From Marinagarivorans cellulosilyticus (GTDB lineage Bacteria; Pseudomonadota; Gammaproteobacteria; Pseudomonadales; Cellvibrionaceae): a stretch of DNA of 64,000 bases. Where the stretch lies: assembly GCF_021655555.1 (NCBI RefSeq), contig NZ_AP023086.1, positions 4,618,685 through 4,682,684 of the forward strand, given 5' to 3'. This document shows positions 53,813 to 63,507 of the stretch, piece by piece. The translations under genes and the position numbers were made by a program. Numbering within the stretch: position 1 is the first letter of the stretch; every line of letters begins with the position of its first letter. Under the pieces are notes generated by a model. The model worked only from the letters and a program-made list of their open reading frames with translations. It was not told the DNA's origin and did not search any database.

Positions 53813-54079
53813 TTAGGGCGTTTGCGTTGCACATAACCAGCGCTGCGCAGTGGCCTCTGGCAGATAAGTCACCACCCGAGCATACATGGCCAGCACTTTT
53901 TCAAGCTCAGCAACCAAAGCGGTGTTATCGCGATTGTCATCCGAAAATGCAGCATCTAGCATGCGGCCTAAACGCTCATCACACGCTTTAACCCCGTCCC
54001 AATCGCCCACTTCAAAGGCTGTCTGCATGGCTTTGCGGGTACGAATAACATCAACTAAAGACGAACAGACTAATGGCAT
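53813..54079 (-). CDS. Small helical protein, possibly FliT-like
   Basis: An 88-residue helical protein. AMQTAFEVGDWDGVKACDERLGRMLDAAF resembles the FliT pattern around GDWD. FliT is a flagellar export chaperone, but no flagellar genes are in the window, so the name is only a guess. It lies 157 bases upstream of the FliS-like gene on the same strand and 88 bases after tilS. Confidence 0.45.
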   Translation of the reverse strand: MPLVCSSLVDVIRTRKAMQTAFEVGDWDGVKACDERLGRMLDAAFSDDNRDNTALVAELEKVLAMYARVVTYLPEATAQRWLCATQTP

Positions 54080-54167
54080 GGGGAATCTCTCAAGTATCTA
54101 TGGCTACACCCTATTTGTCGGCCCAGATCGCAAAAACTTGAAGATTATTTTGAAGAGTTTTCTCGTG

Positions 54168-55457
54168 CTAAAACGCGCCTTGCGGAAAGTGCCAGGTCAC
54201 AGACAAAGGCGCCCCTTCGGGCAAACCACACAGGCTGGCGGCGTTGCACTGCAGCCATAAATCACCCACTGCAATTAAGCTATTGTTGCAATAAATAAGC
54301 GGAATACGGTGACGAAGCCAAGGCTCTAAACGGTATTCTTGCAATAGTTTTTTAAGTGCTTGCGAGTGCGCACGCCCGGCGGGATGGGCGCGCTCACCGC
54401 CTTGCCGGTAGCGCACTTGCAGCTCGCCAGTAAAGCCGGCTACACGCAGCTCGCTGCCATCACTCAATACGCAGTGCTCTTTGAATGAAACGGCTTGAGC
54501 AGCCACTGATTGCAAAATACTGACAGGCAAAAGGTATAGCCGCTGCTTAAAACGGCTAAAACCATAGCTCCCCAAAAGCAAGGCGGGCTGTGCATCGGCT
54601 TGCGCTTGCAGCAGTTTTTGTAATTCTTCGAAATGGCCGCTTTGCGGCGCTAACTCACCCTCTTGCTTTAACCAAAAGCGCACCAACTGCTTTTGCCGCG
54701 ACCACGACAATACCCGCAACGCAGAAATATCAATAGAAGACCCACAGCGTTCTTGGCGAAAGCCCACCGAGGCAAAATCAAGCGCGGCATATTCGTCCAA
54801 TAAATGCTGAGCTTCGCGGGCATGCTCTGCAGCAACGGTAATTTGCTCAACAGCGTTCGGCCAGTGCTGCGTAATAACAGGGAATATTTGATGGCGTACA
54901 AAGTTGCGGCTAAAGCGAGTATCGGCGTTACTTTCGTCCTCTACCCACTGCAAAGCCTGCTGTTTAGCGTAATTCAGAATACTCGTCTTAGGGCACTGCA
55001 ATAATGGCCGCCATAAGCGCCCCTGCCCTAAAGGACGCTCTACCGGCATAGCCGCCAACCCTTGCACGCCCGCGCCACGCATTAAGCGCAGCAATAAGGT
55101 TTCGGCCTGATCATTTTGATGGTGCCCCACCGCTAGTACATCACCAGCTTGTAGCAGCTGTTCAAAAGCTTGATAACGCGCCTGCCGAGCGGCCTGTTCT
55201 AGCCCTTGACCAGCGATGTTAACGGCTACATTTACAGTGTTTAATGGGATATTCAGGCTCGCACACAAGCCTTCGACTTGTTGCTGCCACTGCCCAGCGT
55301 TGGGCGATAACTGATGATTAATATGAATAGCGCTAAGGGTTACAAAATTGGGGCATTGCTGCTTTGCCCAATGAAGCAATACTACAGAGTCCACACCACC
55401 GCTAAGCCCAACAATAAGGCGCTTGCAATTAGCAGGTATATTCAGCGGTGGTAGCAT
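54168..55457 (-). CDS. tilS: tRNA(Ile)-lysidine synthetase
   Basis: A 429-residue enzyme that converts C34 of tRNA-Ile(CAU) to lysidine. The ATP-PPi motif SGGVDSVVLLHW is at residues 19-30, HHQNDQAETLLLRLMRGAG and NADTRFSRNFVRHQIFP follow, and the C-terminal substrate-binding domain ends in the short TilS_C region. Essential for AUA decoding. It is the last of its strand after the YgiQ gene, from which it is separated by 18 bases. Confidence 0.92.
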   Translation of the reverse strand: MLPPLNIPANCKRLIVGLSGGVDSVVLLHWAKQQCPNFVTLSAIHINHQLSPNAGQWQQQVEGLCASLNIPLNTVNVAVNIAGQGLEQAARQARYQAFEQLLQAGDVLAVGHHQNDQAETLLLRLMRGAGVQGLAAMPVERPLGQGRLWRPLLQCPKTSILNYAKQQALQWVEDESNADTRFSRNFVRHQIFPVITQHWPNAVEQITVAAEHAREAQHLLDEYAALDFASVGFRQERCGSSIDISALRVLSWSRQKQLVRFWLKQEGELAPQSGHFEELQKLLQAQADAQPALLLGSYGFSRFKQRLYLLPVSILQSVAAQAVSFKEHCVLSDGSELRVAGFTGELQVRYRQGGERAHPAGRAHSQALKKLLQEYRLEPWLRHRIPLIYCNNSLIAVGDLWLQCNAASLCGLPEGAPLSVTWHFPQGAF

Positions 55458-55475
55458 AATAATTCGCCAATACTA

Positions 55476-57758
55476 TTAACGGCGCTTTTTAGGGCCTGCT
55501 TTTTTAGTGGTTTTACTGGGGCGCCCAGCATTCCCTTTATTAGCGCGTACAGCAGCCGTTAATTTCCCTGCAATTTGCTTTCGCGGGCGGCTACGCTGTA
55601 AAGCTTCTGGCGGCACTAACGAGTGTTCGCCAGTTCCAATTAAATCTTCGCGGCCCATTTCTTTAAACGAATCGCGCAGCATTGGCCACGTTTTTTCATC
55701 GTGAAAACGCAATAATGCCTTTTGAAAACGGCGCTGTTTTAAATTGCGCGGGGTGTGCACCTTGCCACTTTTGTAATTAACCTTACCCAGCGGATCTTTC
55801 TCGGAATAATACATCGCCGTTGCTAAGGACATGGGCGATGGGTAAAAGGTTTGAACTTGATCCAAGCGGTATTTGTTTTTCTTTAACCAAAACGCAAGGT
55901 TAATCATATCTTCGTCATCACTACCTGGGTGCGCAGCAATAAAGTAAGGGATTAAATACTGTTTCTTCCCGGCTTCTTTAGAGTACTTATCAAAGAGCTT
56001 TTTAAAAGCATGGAAAGTACCAATGCCGGGTTTCATCATTTTATTCAGTGGCCCTTCTTCGGTATGCTCTGGCGCAATTTTTAAATAGCCGCCTACATGA
56101 TGAGTCACTAATTCTTTGACGTATTCAGGATCTTCAATGGCTAAGTCGTAGCGCAAGCCAGACGCAATAGCCACTTTTTTAACACCAGGGATAGCCCGCG
56201 CCTTGCGATAAAGCTGGGTTGTTGATGAATGGTCGGTGACTAAGTTTTTGCAAATCGTGGGGAAAACACAACTTAAACGGCGGCAATTAGCGTGAATTTT
56301 AGGGTCCTTACAATTCAACATATACATGTTGGCTGTTGGCCCTCCTAAATCAGAAATAGTGCCGGTAAAGCCGGGCGTTTTATCGCGGATATCTTCTATT
56401 TCACGCAAAATCGATTCTTCAGATCGCGACTGAATCACTCGCCCTTCGTGCTCTGTAATTGAACAAAATGAACAACCACCAAAACAACCACGCATAATGT
56501 TTACCGATGTTTTTATCATCTCGTAAGCAGGAATAGTGGCGCCGCCATAACTTGGGTGTGGGATACGCGCAAAAGGCAGCGCAAATACCGAATCCATCTC
56601 GTCGGTTTCTAGCGGAATTGGCGGTGGGTTAATCCACACTTCGCGATTGCCATGCTTTTGCACTAACGTACGTGCATTTTGGGGGTTTGATTCCAAGTGC
56701 AAAACGCGTGAAGCATGGGAGTAAAGCACACGATCGCTGCGTACTTTTTCAAACGAGGGTAACCGGATTGCGGTTTTTTCATTATCTAGCGCATGTTGGC
56801 GATGCACCGGCATAGGAATGATACGCACAACCTCTTCTTCCACGTTTTGCTCTTGCGATTGCGGCTCTTGCTGGGCGGCATCGCCGTACAAATCACTATC
56901 TATGCCCGGCATCGAGGGCGCCCCACCACCGCTGTTGGCGTTGGTTTTACAATCGCTAGTGCCGGTATCCTCCATTGCATAAGGGTTTGGAATGGCATCG
57001 ATATTTTTAGCCCAATCAACCCGCGAGGAATCAATCACAGTCCAGCCGTCGGGTACGGCTTTTCGCACCACGGTTGTACCGCGAATACTGGTAAGTTGAT
57101 CAATTGTCTTGCCACCGGCAAGCTCAGTCGCCACCTCAATAATGGCGCGCTCGGCGTTGCCGTACAGCAAAATATCCGCGCCTGAATCGACCAGTACCGA
57201 ACGACGCACCGCATCGCTCCAGTAATCGTATTGCGCTATGCGCCGTAAGCTTGCCTCTATACCACCAATAACAATAGGAACATCTTTGTAAGCTTCGCGG
57301 CAGCGCTGTGCATAAACTGTCACCGCGCGATCTGGCCGTTTCCCACCTTCGTTGCTTGGCGTATAGGCATCATCACTGCGCACTTTTAAATCGGCCGTGT
57401 AGCGGTTAATCATAGAATCCATATTGCCCGCACTAACACCAAAAAAGAGGTTTGGCTTACCCAATACTTTAAACGGGTCGCAGCTTTGCCAATCGGGTTG
57501 GGCAATCATGCCGACCCTAAAGCCCTGAAACTCCAGCAAGCGGCCAATAACGGCCCCACCAAAGCTTGGGTGGTCAACATACGCATCGCCATTCACAATA
57601 ATGATGTCGCAGCTATCCCAGCCTAAATCGTCCATCTCTTTACGCGACATGGGTAAAAACGGTGCTGCACCAAAACACTCGGCCCAATATTTAGGGAACG
57701 AGCACAAATGCGGCGCTGTTTTAATGGCAGGAGGTGAGGCAAGCTTGGCGTTAGACAT
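55476..57758 (-). CDS. YgiQ-family radical SAM protein
   Basis: A 760-residue protein. N-terminal domain (about 30-290) with WDSCDIIIVNGDAYVDHPSFG and VIGGIEASLRRIAQYDYWSD; then an acidic, low-complexity insert (about 290-350, DSDLYGDAAQQEPQSQEQNVEEEV); then radical SAM domain with the cluster motif CFGGCSFC (Cys-x3-Cys-x2-Cys) and GSFKEMGREDLIG near the end. A basic tail (KKAGPKKRR) follows. The substrate is unknown. The ATG at 57758 gives the family-like MSNAKLASPP start; the longer frame lacks support. Confidence 0.88.
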   Translation of the reverse strand: MSNAKLASPPAIKTAPHLCSFPKYWAECFGAAPFLPMSRKEMDDLGWDSCDIIIVNGDAYVDHPSFGGAVIGRLLEFQGFRVGMIAQPDWQSCDPFKVLGKPNLFFGVSAGNMDSMINRYTADLKVRSDDAYTPSNEGGKRPDRAVTVYAQRCREAYKDVPIVIGGIEASLRRIAQYDYWSDAVRRSVLVDSGADILLYGNAERAIIEVATELAGGKTIDQLTSIRGTTVVRKAVPDGWTVIDSSRVDWAKNIDAIPNPYAMEDTGTSDCKTNANSGGGAPSMPGIDSDLYGDAAQQEPQSQEQNVEEEVVRIIPMPVHRQHALDNEKTAIRLPSFEKVRSDRVLYSHASRVLHLESNPQNARTLVQKHGNREVWINPPPIPLETDEMDSVFALPFARIPHPSYGGATIPAYEMIKTSVNIMRGCFGGCSFCSITEHEGRVIQSRSEESILREIEDIRDKTPGFTGTISDLGGPTANMYMLNCKDPKIHANCRRLSCVFPTICKNLVTDHSSTTQLYRKARAIPGVKKVAIASGLRYDLAIEDPEYVKELVTHHVGGYLKIAPEHTEEGPLNKMMKPGIGTFHAFKKLFDKYSKEAGKKQYLIPYFIAAHPGSDDEDMINLAFWLKKNKYRLDQVQTFYPSPMSLATAMYYSEKDPLGKVNYKSGKVHTPRNLKQRRFQKALLRFHDEKTWPMLRDSFKEMGREDLIGTGEHSLVPPEALQRSRPRKQIAGKLTAAVRANKGNAGRPSKTTKKAGPKKRR

Positions 57759-57875
57759 AGAATAAGGCTGTGTAGGTAAATCAGGCGGCCATTCTACCAG
57801 AGTCCACACCCTCTACGCTTGACAGCATAACCAGACAAAAGCTAGGGCTACTCGGAGGACTCTGCATGTGCTCCA

Positions 57876-57910
57876 CAAAAAAGCCCAGTTGAAGACACTT
57901 CAACTGGGCT
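57876..57910 (-). terminator. Intrinsic terminator of the triheme cytochrome gene
   Basis: On the minus strand AGCCCAGTTGAAG, loop, TTCAACTGGGCTTTTTT: about 12-bp perfect stem with T run. Confidence 0.9.
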
Positions 57911-57944
57911 GAGTAATGGCTACAAGCAAGCCACATTGCTGCGT

Positions 57945-59093
<1,149 letters not shown>

Positions 59094-59137
59094 CGCTGCA
59101 CTGCTGCTTGAGCTCTCTGCACTTGATTCACTAGCAA

Positions 59138-59329
59138 CTACTTCAGCGCTCTTTGGCTGCTCTGTGCCGTACTGTGACTACTAACAGCAACCTGATCACC
59201 GCTACACCCTGTGAGTGCAACCGTTAACAATACCGCCAACAATAAGCCTAAAATACTGGTTAAATCACCGCCTTTAGCACTATTGAGTTTTTCTGCAATG
59301 CTCATTACTTTCTCCGCAGCCCTCTACCA
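59138..59329 (-). pseudogene. Displaced lipoprotein signal peptide of the triheme cytochrome
   Basis: On the minus strand this frame encodes a signal peptide with hydrophobic core ILGLLLAVLLTVALTG and lipobox LTGC, then Ser-rich residues, and stops at TAG (59138-59140). The cytochrome frame is open upstream to 59177, so the two overlap by 40 bases; adding one base near 59150-59155 would join them as ...QSSQSSAEVVASESSAESSSSS. A better start (ATG at 59304 with GGAG eight bases upstream) is in yet another frame, so a second shift near 59280 is likely. The ATG at 59329 is in frame but poorly supported. Confidence 0.6.
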
Positions 59330-59627
59330 TATACGCTTAAAAATGCTAATTAAGCACACGTTTTAAGCCGCAAAAGTATCAGCATTCAGCAAGGAGTTAT
59401 CCGCATTTTTTTGCATACCGAGAGAGGCCTCACACAAATAGAGGTGCAAGGAAAGTAAAGAAAACGAAAAGCTTATTATTCAGATGCTTATTGAAATTTT
59501 TTAGGCAATATCTATTGCCGACAAAAGACACCAAAAAAAAGAGCAAGCACGGCATTAAAGGCAGTACTTGCCACATACCACGCCTAATACCGCTTGCTGT
59601 AAAACACAAGAGCGCCCGAAGTAAAAG
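59330..59627. other. Intergenic region, no gene seen
   Basis: About 300 bases between the divergently placed 5' end of the cytochrome gene and the end of the hydrolase gene. A-rich at 59440-59560. No gene or clear signal found. Confidence 0.45.
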
Positions 59628-60500
59628 CTACACCTGCAAATACTGCTTAAACCAAGCAATCTGGGCAGCTGACACTTGCGCTAAATATTCGCCCTCATAA
59701 ATATCATAATGCGTAGCACCGGCAATACTCAGCAACTGCTTTGGCTCTTTTGCTTTATCAAATAGCGAATAAGACTCCGCTGGAGGGTTTACGCCGTCTT
59801 GTTCTGCAACCGTAATATGCAAAGGTGCATTTAAATCACTCAAGTAATTTTCTGGTTTGTGCGCTAGAGTTTCCGCCGTTGTTAAAAACGGAATTTTCGT
59901 TTTTAACGCTGGGAATTCTTCGGCATAACGACTATAAAATGCTTTAGATTGCTCATCACTTAAGACTTTAGCAATAGGCACCCACATTTCTTTACCGCCT
60001 TGCGCTTTGCGAGCTTGCATTTTTTCAAGCGAGCCTAGCAGTTTTGTGGTTTCTGCTTCATTTAAATCCCCAGTAATAACGCGCTCGCCATTACCAAAAG
60101 TGACTTGCACTGCAAGGCATTTAACACGAGCATCCTCCACGGCGGCAACAATGGCATTTGCCCCTCCAAATGATGTGCCCCACAAGGCTATTTTATCAAC
60201 ATCAATAATGGACATTTGCACAGCAAAGTCGATGGTTGCTTTGATATCTTCAATTTGCAACGCAGGCTGTAAACGACCCGCCTCGCCTTCACTGGCACCA
60301 AAACCGCGATAATCAAAGGTAATCACCGCAAAACCGGCCTGCTGAAATTGCTCAGCAAAGCCTGGTAACAATAGTTCTTTTACACCACAAAAACCATGAC
60401 ACATCACAATCAATGGTACGGGCTTTGTTAAATCAGATGGCAAATATAAATCTGCAGCAATGTTACTGCCGCCAGAGAGGTAATTAATGGTTGTTTTCAT
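59628..60500 (-). CDS. Alpha/beta hydrolase (dienelactone-hydrolase-like)
   Basis: A 290-residue hydrolase: PLIVMCHGFCGVKELLL (oxyanion region), TFDYRGFGASEGE, nucleophile elbow WGTSFGGANAIVAA with catalytic Ser, VAEQDGVNPPAESYSLFD (Asp) and GATHYDIYEGEY (His). No signal peptide. It is an esterase or peptidase of unknown substrate. Single gene. Confidence 0.85.
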   Translation of the reverse strand: MKTTINYLSGGSNIAADLYLPSDLTKPVPLIVMCHGFCGVKELLLPGFAEQFQQAGFAVITFDYRGFGASEGEAGRLQPALQIEDIKATIDFAVQMSIIDVDKIALWGTSFGGANAIVAAVEDARVKCLAVQVTFGNGERVITGDLNEAETTKLLGSLEKMQARKAQGGKEMWVPIAKVLSDEQSKAFYSRYAEEFPALKTKIPFLTTAETLAHKPENYLSDLNAPLHITVAEQDGVNPPAESYSLFDKAKEPKQLLSIAGATHYDIYEGEYLAQVSAAQIAWFKQYLQV

Positions 60501-60636
60501 TGAGCTTCACTTATATTGATTTCAAAAAAAATTAAACGAGCAAAGGAATCCTATCACGCAGAACAAAACGCTAATAGCCACCTCGCTGAACCGCATACAA
60601 TCAGTAAGGCTAAATTTCACCCACTAATTAACACTA

Positions 60637-60872
60637 GAGCACCTCTAAAAATAGTGAATTTTGTGTGAGAACTAGGACAGAAGTTGCTCCCGGCAACTTT
60701 CTGCATTTCCGCCGTCTGTGGAGGTCAAGCACCGCCCGGACGACTGAATGGATTCAGGAGGTAGAGCGACGCATCGGTGCAGGAAGCACCTTATTAGACA
60801 TTGCAGCAGAATGTCGAGGAGCAAAAACCTGTAAGCCGCTATCGCGGAAAAAGTGCATATTTAGAGATGCCC
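60637..60872. mobile_element. MITE-like element, family B
   Basis: 236 bp with inverted ends GAGCACCTCTAAAAATA and TATTTAGAGATGCCC, flanked by ACTA on both sides (60633-60636 and 60873-60876). Internal hairpin AGAAGTTGC/GCAACTTTCT near 60680-60702. The TIR wording and short AT-rich duplication resemble IS5-type elements. A 70-codon plus-strand frame inside it has no protein character. Confidence 0.6.
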
Positions 60873-60929
60873 ACTAGTTACCCAACCGAAGAAAGCTTTC
60901 ATACTAAAGGGCTCTAAATATAACATTGT

Positions 60930-60976
60930 AAAAATCAGCATAAACAACCTTCTCTCTGAGAGTTTTGTTTATGCTG
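60930..60976 (-). terminator. Intrinsic terminator of the peroxiredoxin-like gene
   Basis: On the minus strand CAGCATAAACAA, 17-base loop, TTGTTTATGCTG then ATTTTT: perfect 12-bp stem with T run, 11 bases after the stop at 60987. Confidence 0.9.
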
Positions 60977-60986
60977 TTGCAGTATC

Positions 60987-61667
60987 TTATTTCTTTGCTT
61001 TTAGCTGTGCTTTCGCCGCAGCCATAATGACATCATTATCTACCCGAACTTTGTAGTTAGGGGAAACGAAAGTGAATGTCACCATGCCCTTAGTATCAAC
61101 TAATAAAGCCGCGGGTACTGGTAACAAGTGATGATCCTGACCAGAACTTTTTTCTAGGTTCACGCCAAAAGTTTTCATAGCCACGCGCATAGTCGCCCCA
61201 ACTTTATACGCAAGGCCAAGCGCTTTAATTGCTTCGGCATCGCTATCTGACAACAAGGTGTAACCTAGCTCGTTTTTCTCGCCCGTTTTTTGCAGCTCTT
61301 CGGGTTTGTCTGGGCTCACCGCGATAATTTGGAAACCCAAATCTTTCAAAGGTGCTTCGACCTTACGTAACTCTGCCAAGTGCAAGTTACAATAGGGGCA
61401 CCAACCACCGCGATAAAAAACAAGTAAAGTAGGTTTCTCTTTTAATAAAGAATTGAGTTTTACTACCTCTCCAGCTGGGTTTTTTAGTTTAACTTTAGGG
61501 ATCTTTTGGCCAATAAGAATAGGACGAACATCGTCATCACTGGTAGGGACTTCAACCTCTTTTGCATGCGCCAATGCAGCCAACCCCATCACGCAAATAA
61601 CACTTAAGAATAAACACTGAGCAGCGCTCATCAATGTTTTGATATTTACCGTATTCAACATAAACAA
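60987..61667 (-). CDS. Secreted peroxiredoxin-like (AhpC/TSA) protein
   Basis: A 226-residue protein with N-terminal hydrophobic signal sequence (about 14-36, ending ALAHAKE) and a thioredoxin-fold domain with FYRGGWCPYCNLHLAELRKVEAPLKDLGFQIIAVSPDKPEEL. The CPYC motif combined with SPDKPEE is the peroxiredoxin-like redoxin family; it may work as a thiol peroxidase or disulfide reductase in the periplasm. Its own terminator follows. Confidence 0.85.
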   Translation of the reverse strand: MFMLNTVNIKTLMSAAQCLFLSVICVMGLAALAHAKEVEVPTSDDDVRPILIGQKIPKVKLKNPAGEVVKLNSLLKEKPTLLVFYRGGWCPYCNLHLAELRKVEAPLKDLGFQIIAVSPDKPEELQKTGEKNELGYTLLSDSDAEAIKALGLAYKVGATMRVAMKTFGVNLEKSSGQDHHLLPVPAALLVDTKGMVTFTFVSPNYKVRVDNDVIMAAAKAQLKAKK

Positions 61668-61792
61668 TTCCTGTACTTGAGTCGCTTTGCTAATATGCAG
61701 CTAAAACGCCGCCATTAAATATTCCCATGTTAAGAATCAGGGAGCCGGTGCCTATCCTAAGCTATTCGCAATATAAAAGGTTTCACATTTTT

Positions 61793-62257
61793 ATGACATT
61801 CATTCTCAAGGGGATCGCTCGGCGGGCGACCAAACGCGCACCGATGGAGGCTCTAACCCACACCACTATCTCACGAGCTACTGGCGTGCTGGGCGATTTT
61901 CGAGGAAAACCCTCTAAGCGACAAGTAACGATACTGAGTGAAGATAGCTGGAAAACCGTTGAAAAAGAACACGGCGGCCCTTTGGATTGGCTTATTCGTA
62001 GAGCCAACTTGTTGGTAGCAGGTATAACCTTCAGCCGCGAAAGCATCGGCAATACGCTCACAATTGGCCAAGCCGTACTTGAAATAACAAAAGAATGCGA
62101 CCCTTGCTACCGAATGGACGAGCAAGTTGATGGGTTACAACAGCGACTGAAACCGGCTTTTACTGCCGGCGTATGTTGCAAGGTTATTCGCGATGGCTCC
62201 GTTCAGCTTGGCGACCACGCTATACTTAGCCAACCTCACCAGCCGAAGCTTATCTAA
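61793..62257 (+). CDS. MOSC-domain protein
   Basis: A 154-residue MOSC protein: GIARRATKRAPMEALTHTTI, DFRGKPSKRQVTILSEDSW, LLVAGITFSRESIGNTLTIGQAVLEITKECDPCYRMDEQVDGLQ (the Cys of ECDPCYRMDE) and GVCCKVIRDGSVQLGDHA. MOSC domains bind molybdenum cofactor or carry sulfur. The ATG at 61793 gives a family-like MTFILKGIARR start; the earlier in-frame start adds unlike residues. Convergent with ald, 13 bases apart. Confidence 0.85.
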   Translation: MTFILKGIARRATKRAPMEALTHTTISRATGVLGDFRGKPSKRQVTILSEDSWKTVEKEHGGPLDWLIRRANLLVAGITFSRESIGNTLTIGQAVLEITKECDPCYRMDEQVDGLQQRLKPAFTAGVCCKVIRDGSVQLGDHAILSQPHQPKLI

Positions 62258-62270
62258 AAGAACGCGTTCG

Positions 62271-63353
62271 CTACAAAGCCAAAGCCTTTGCAACAACGTC
62301 ATTTACGATTTGCCCGTCGTGTACATTGATCCCCTTGGCAAACAGGGCATCATTACGCGCGGCAGGCAAACCTTCGTTCGCTAAACGTAGAATATAAGGT
62401 AATGTCACATTAGTTAACGCGTGTGTTGATGTTAGAGGCACGGCGCCAGGCATATTGGCCACACAATAATGCACGATACCCTCGCGAATATAAGTGGGAT
62501 GCTCGTGTGTTGTTGCATGGGAGCTTTCGAAACAGCCACCTTGATCAATCGCGACATCAACTAACACGGTGCCGGGCTGCATTTTTTTTAAGTCGTCATA
62601 ACCCAGTAATTTCGGTGCTGCGGCACCAGGGATAAGCACCGCCCCCACTACAACATCGGCACGGGGTAAAAGCCCAAGCAAGGTTTGCTTATTGGCCACA
62701 CGCGTTTGCAACCTAGGCCCAAATAGCGCTGCTAGCTCGCGCAATCGCTCGACCGAGGTATCTAATACCGTTACCTGCGCCCCTAACCCCAACGCCATTT
62801 CAACCGCGTTGGCCCCCACTACACCGCCACCTAACACAACAACATTCGCTGGCGCTGTACCGGGTACTCCAGCCATCAACACGCCCTTACCACCCACCGG
62901 TTTTGTCAACGCCATGGCGGCAGCCTGAATCGCTAAGCGCCCCGCCACCTCTGACATCGGCTGAAGTAAAGGTAAGCGGCCATGGCGATCAGTAATGGTT
63001 TCGTAAGCTATTGCGGTTACACCCCTGTCGCACAGCGCCGCAGTTAACTTACTATCTGCCGCTAAATGCAAATAGCCGAACAATAACTGCCCTCGGCGAA
63101 GCCACTCACACTCTTTTGCTTGTGGCTCTTTGACCTTAACAATAAGGTCACACTGGCCGTATAGGGTTTCTGCAGAAGGCTCTATATGCACACCTACACT
63201 CGTATAAGCCGCATCGTCACACCCCACCGCCAGCCCCGCACCACTTTGCACCCAAACCTCGTGCCCGGCTGCAATGCAAACAGAGGCACCGGCCGGCAAC
63301 ATACCCACGCGATACTCATGGTTTTTAACCTCACTAGGAATACCAATTCGCAT
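62271..63353 (-). CDS. ald: Alanine dehydrogenase
   Basis: A 360-residue enzyme that interconverts alanine and pyruvate plus ammonia with NAD. MRIGIPSEVKNHEYRVGMLPAGA, IVKVKEPQAKECEWLRRGQLLFGYLHLAAD, the Rossmann motif VVLGGGVVGANAVEMALGLGAQVTVLD and DVAIDQGGCFESSHATTHEHPTY match Ald. Cytosolic, with a plausible ribosome site AGGAGG upstream of the ATG. Confidence 0.94.
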   Translation of the reverse strand: MRIGIPSEVKNHEYRVGMLPAGASVCIAAGHEVWVQSGAGLAVGCDDAAYTSVGVHIEPSAETLYGQCDLIVKVKEPQAKECEWLRRGQLLFGYLHLAADSKLTAALCDRGVTAIAYETITDRHGRLPLLQPMSEVAGRLAIQAAAMALTKPVGGKGVLMAGVPGTAPANVVVLGGGVVGANAVEMALGLGAQVTVLDTSVERLRELAALFGPRLQTRVANKQTLLGLLPRADVVVGAVLIPGAAAPKLLGYDDLKKMQPGTVLVDVAIDQGGCFESSHATTHEHPTYIREGIVHYCVANMPGAVPLTSTHALTNVTLPYILRLANEGLPAARNDALFAKGINVHDGQIVNDVVAKALAL

Positions 63354-63507
63354 AACTACCTCCTAAAGCCTATTAATCTATAGCTTAGCCGGATACAAGA
63401 CTTATCACACGAGCAACAACACGGCATAATACCGAGCATCCTGTTAATCATAGTACTAGTAAAAGAGCGTAGCCTTCGCTCGCAACACGTAGAACAAGAG
63501 AGCACCC

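Noticed and set aside
59301..59340. ATG at 59329 as the true start of the cytochrome lipoprotein
   Set aside because: It gives an odd Cys-rich n-region with no ribosome-binding site; the ATG at 59304 with GGAG fits better but is out of frame, so the start remains unresolved.
60665..60877. 70-codon plus-strand frame
   Set aside because: It lies wholly within the MITE-like element and includes its right terminal repeat.
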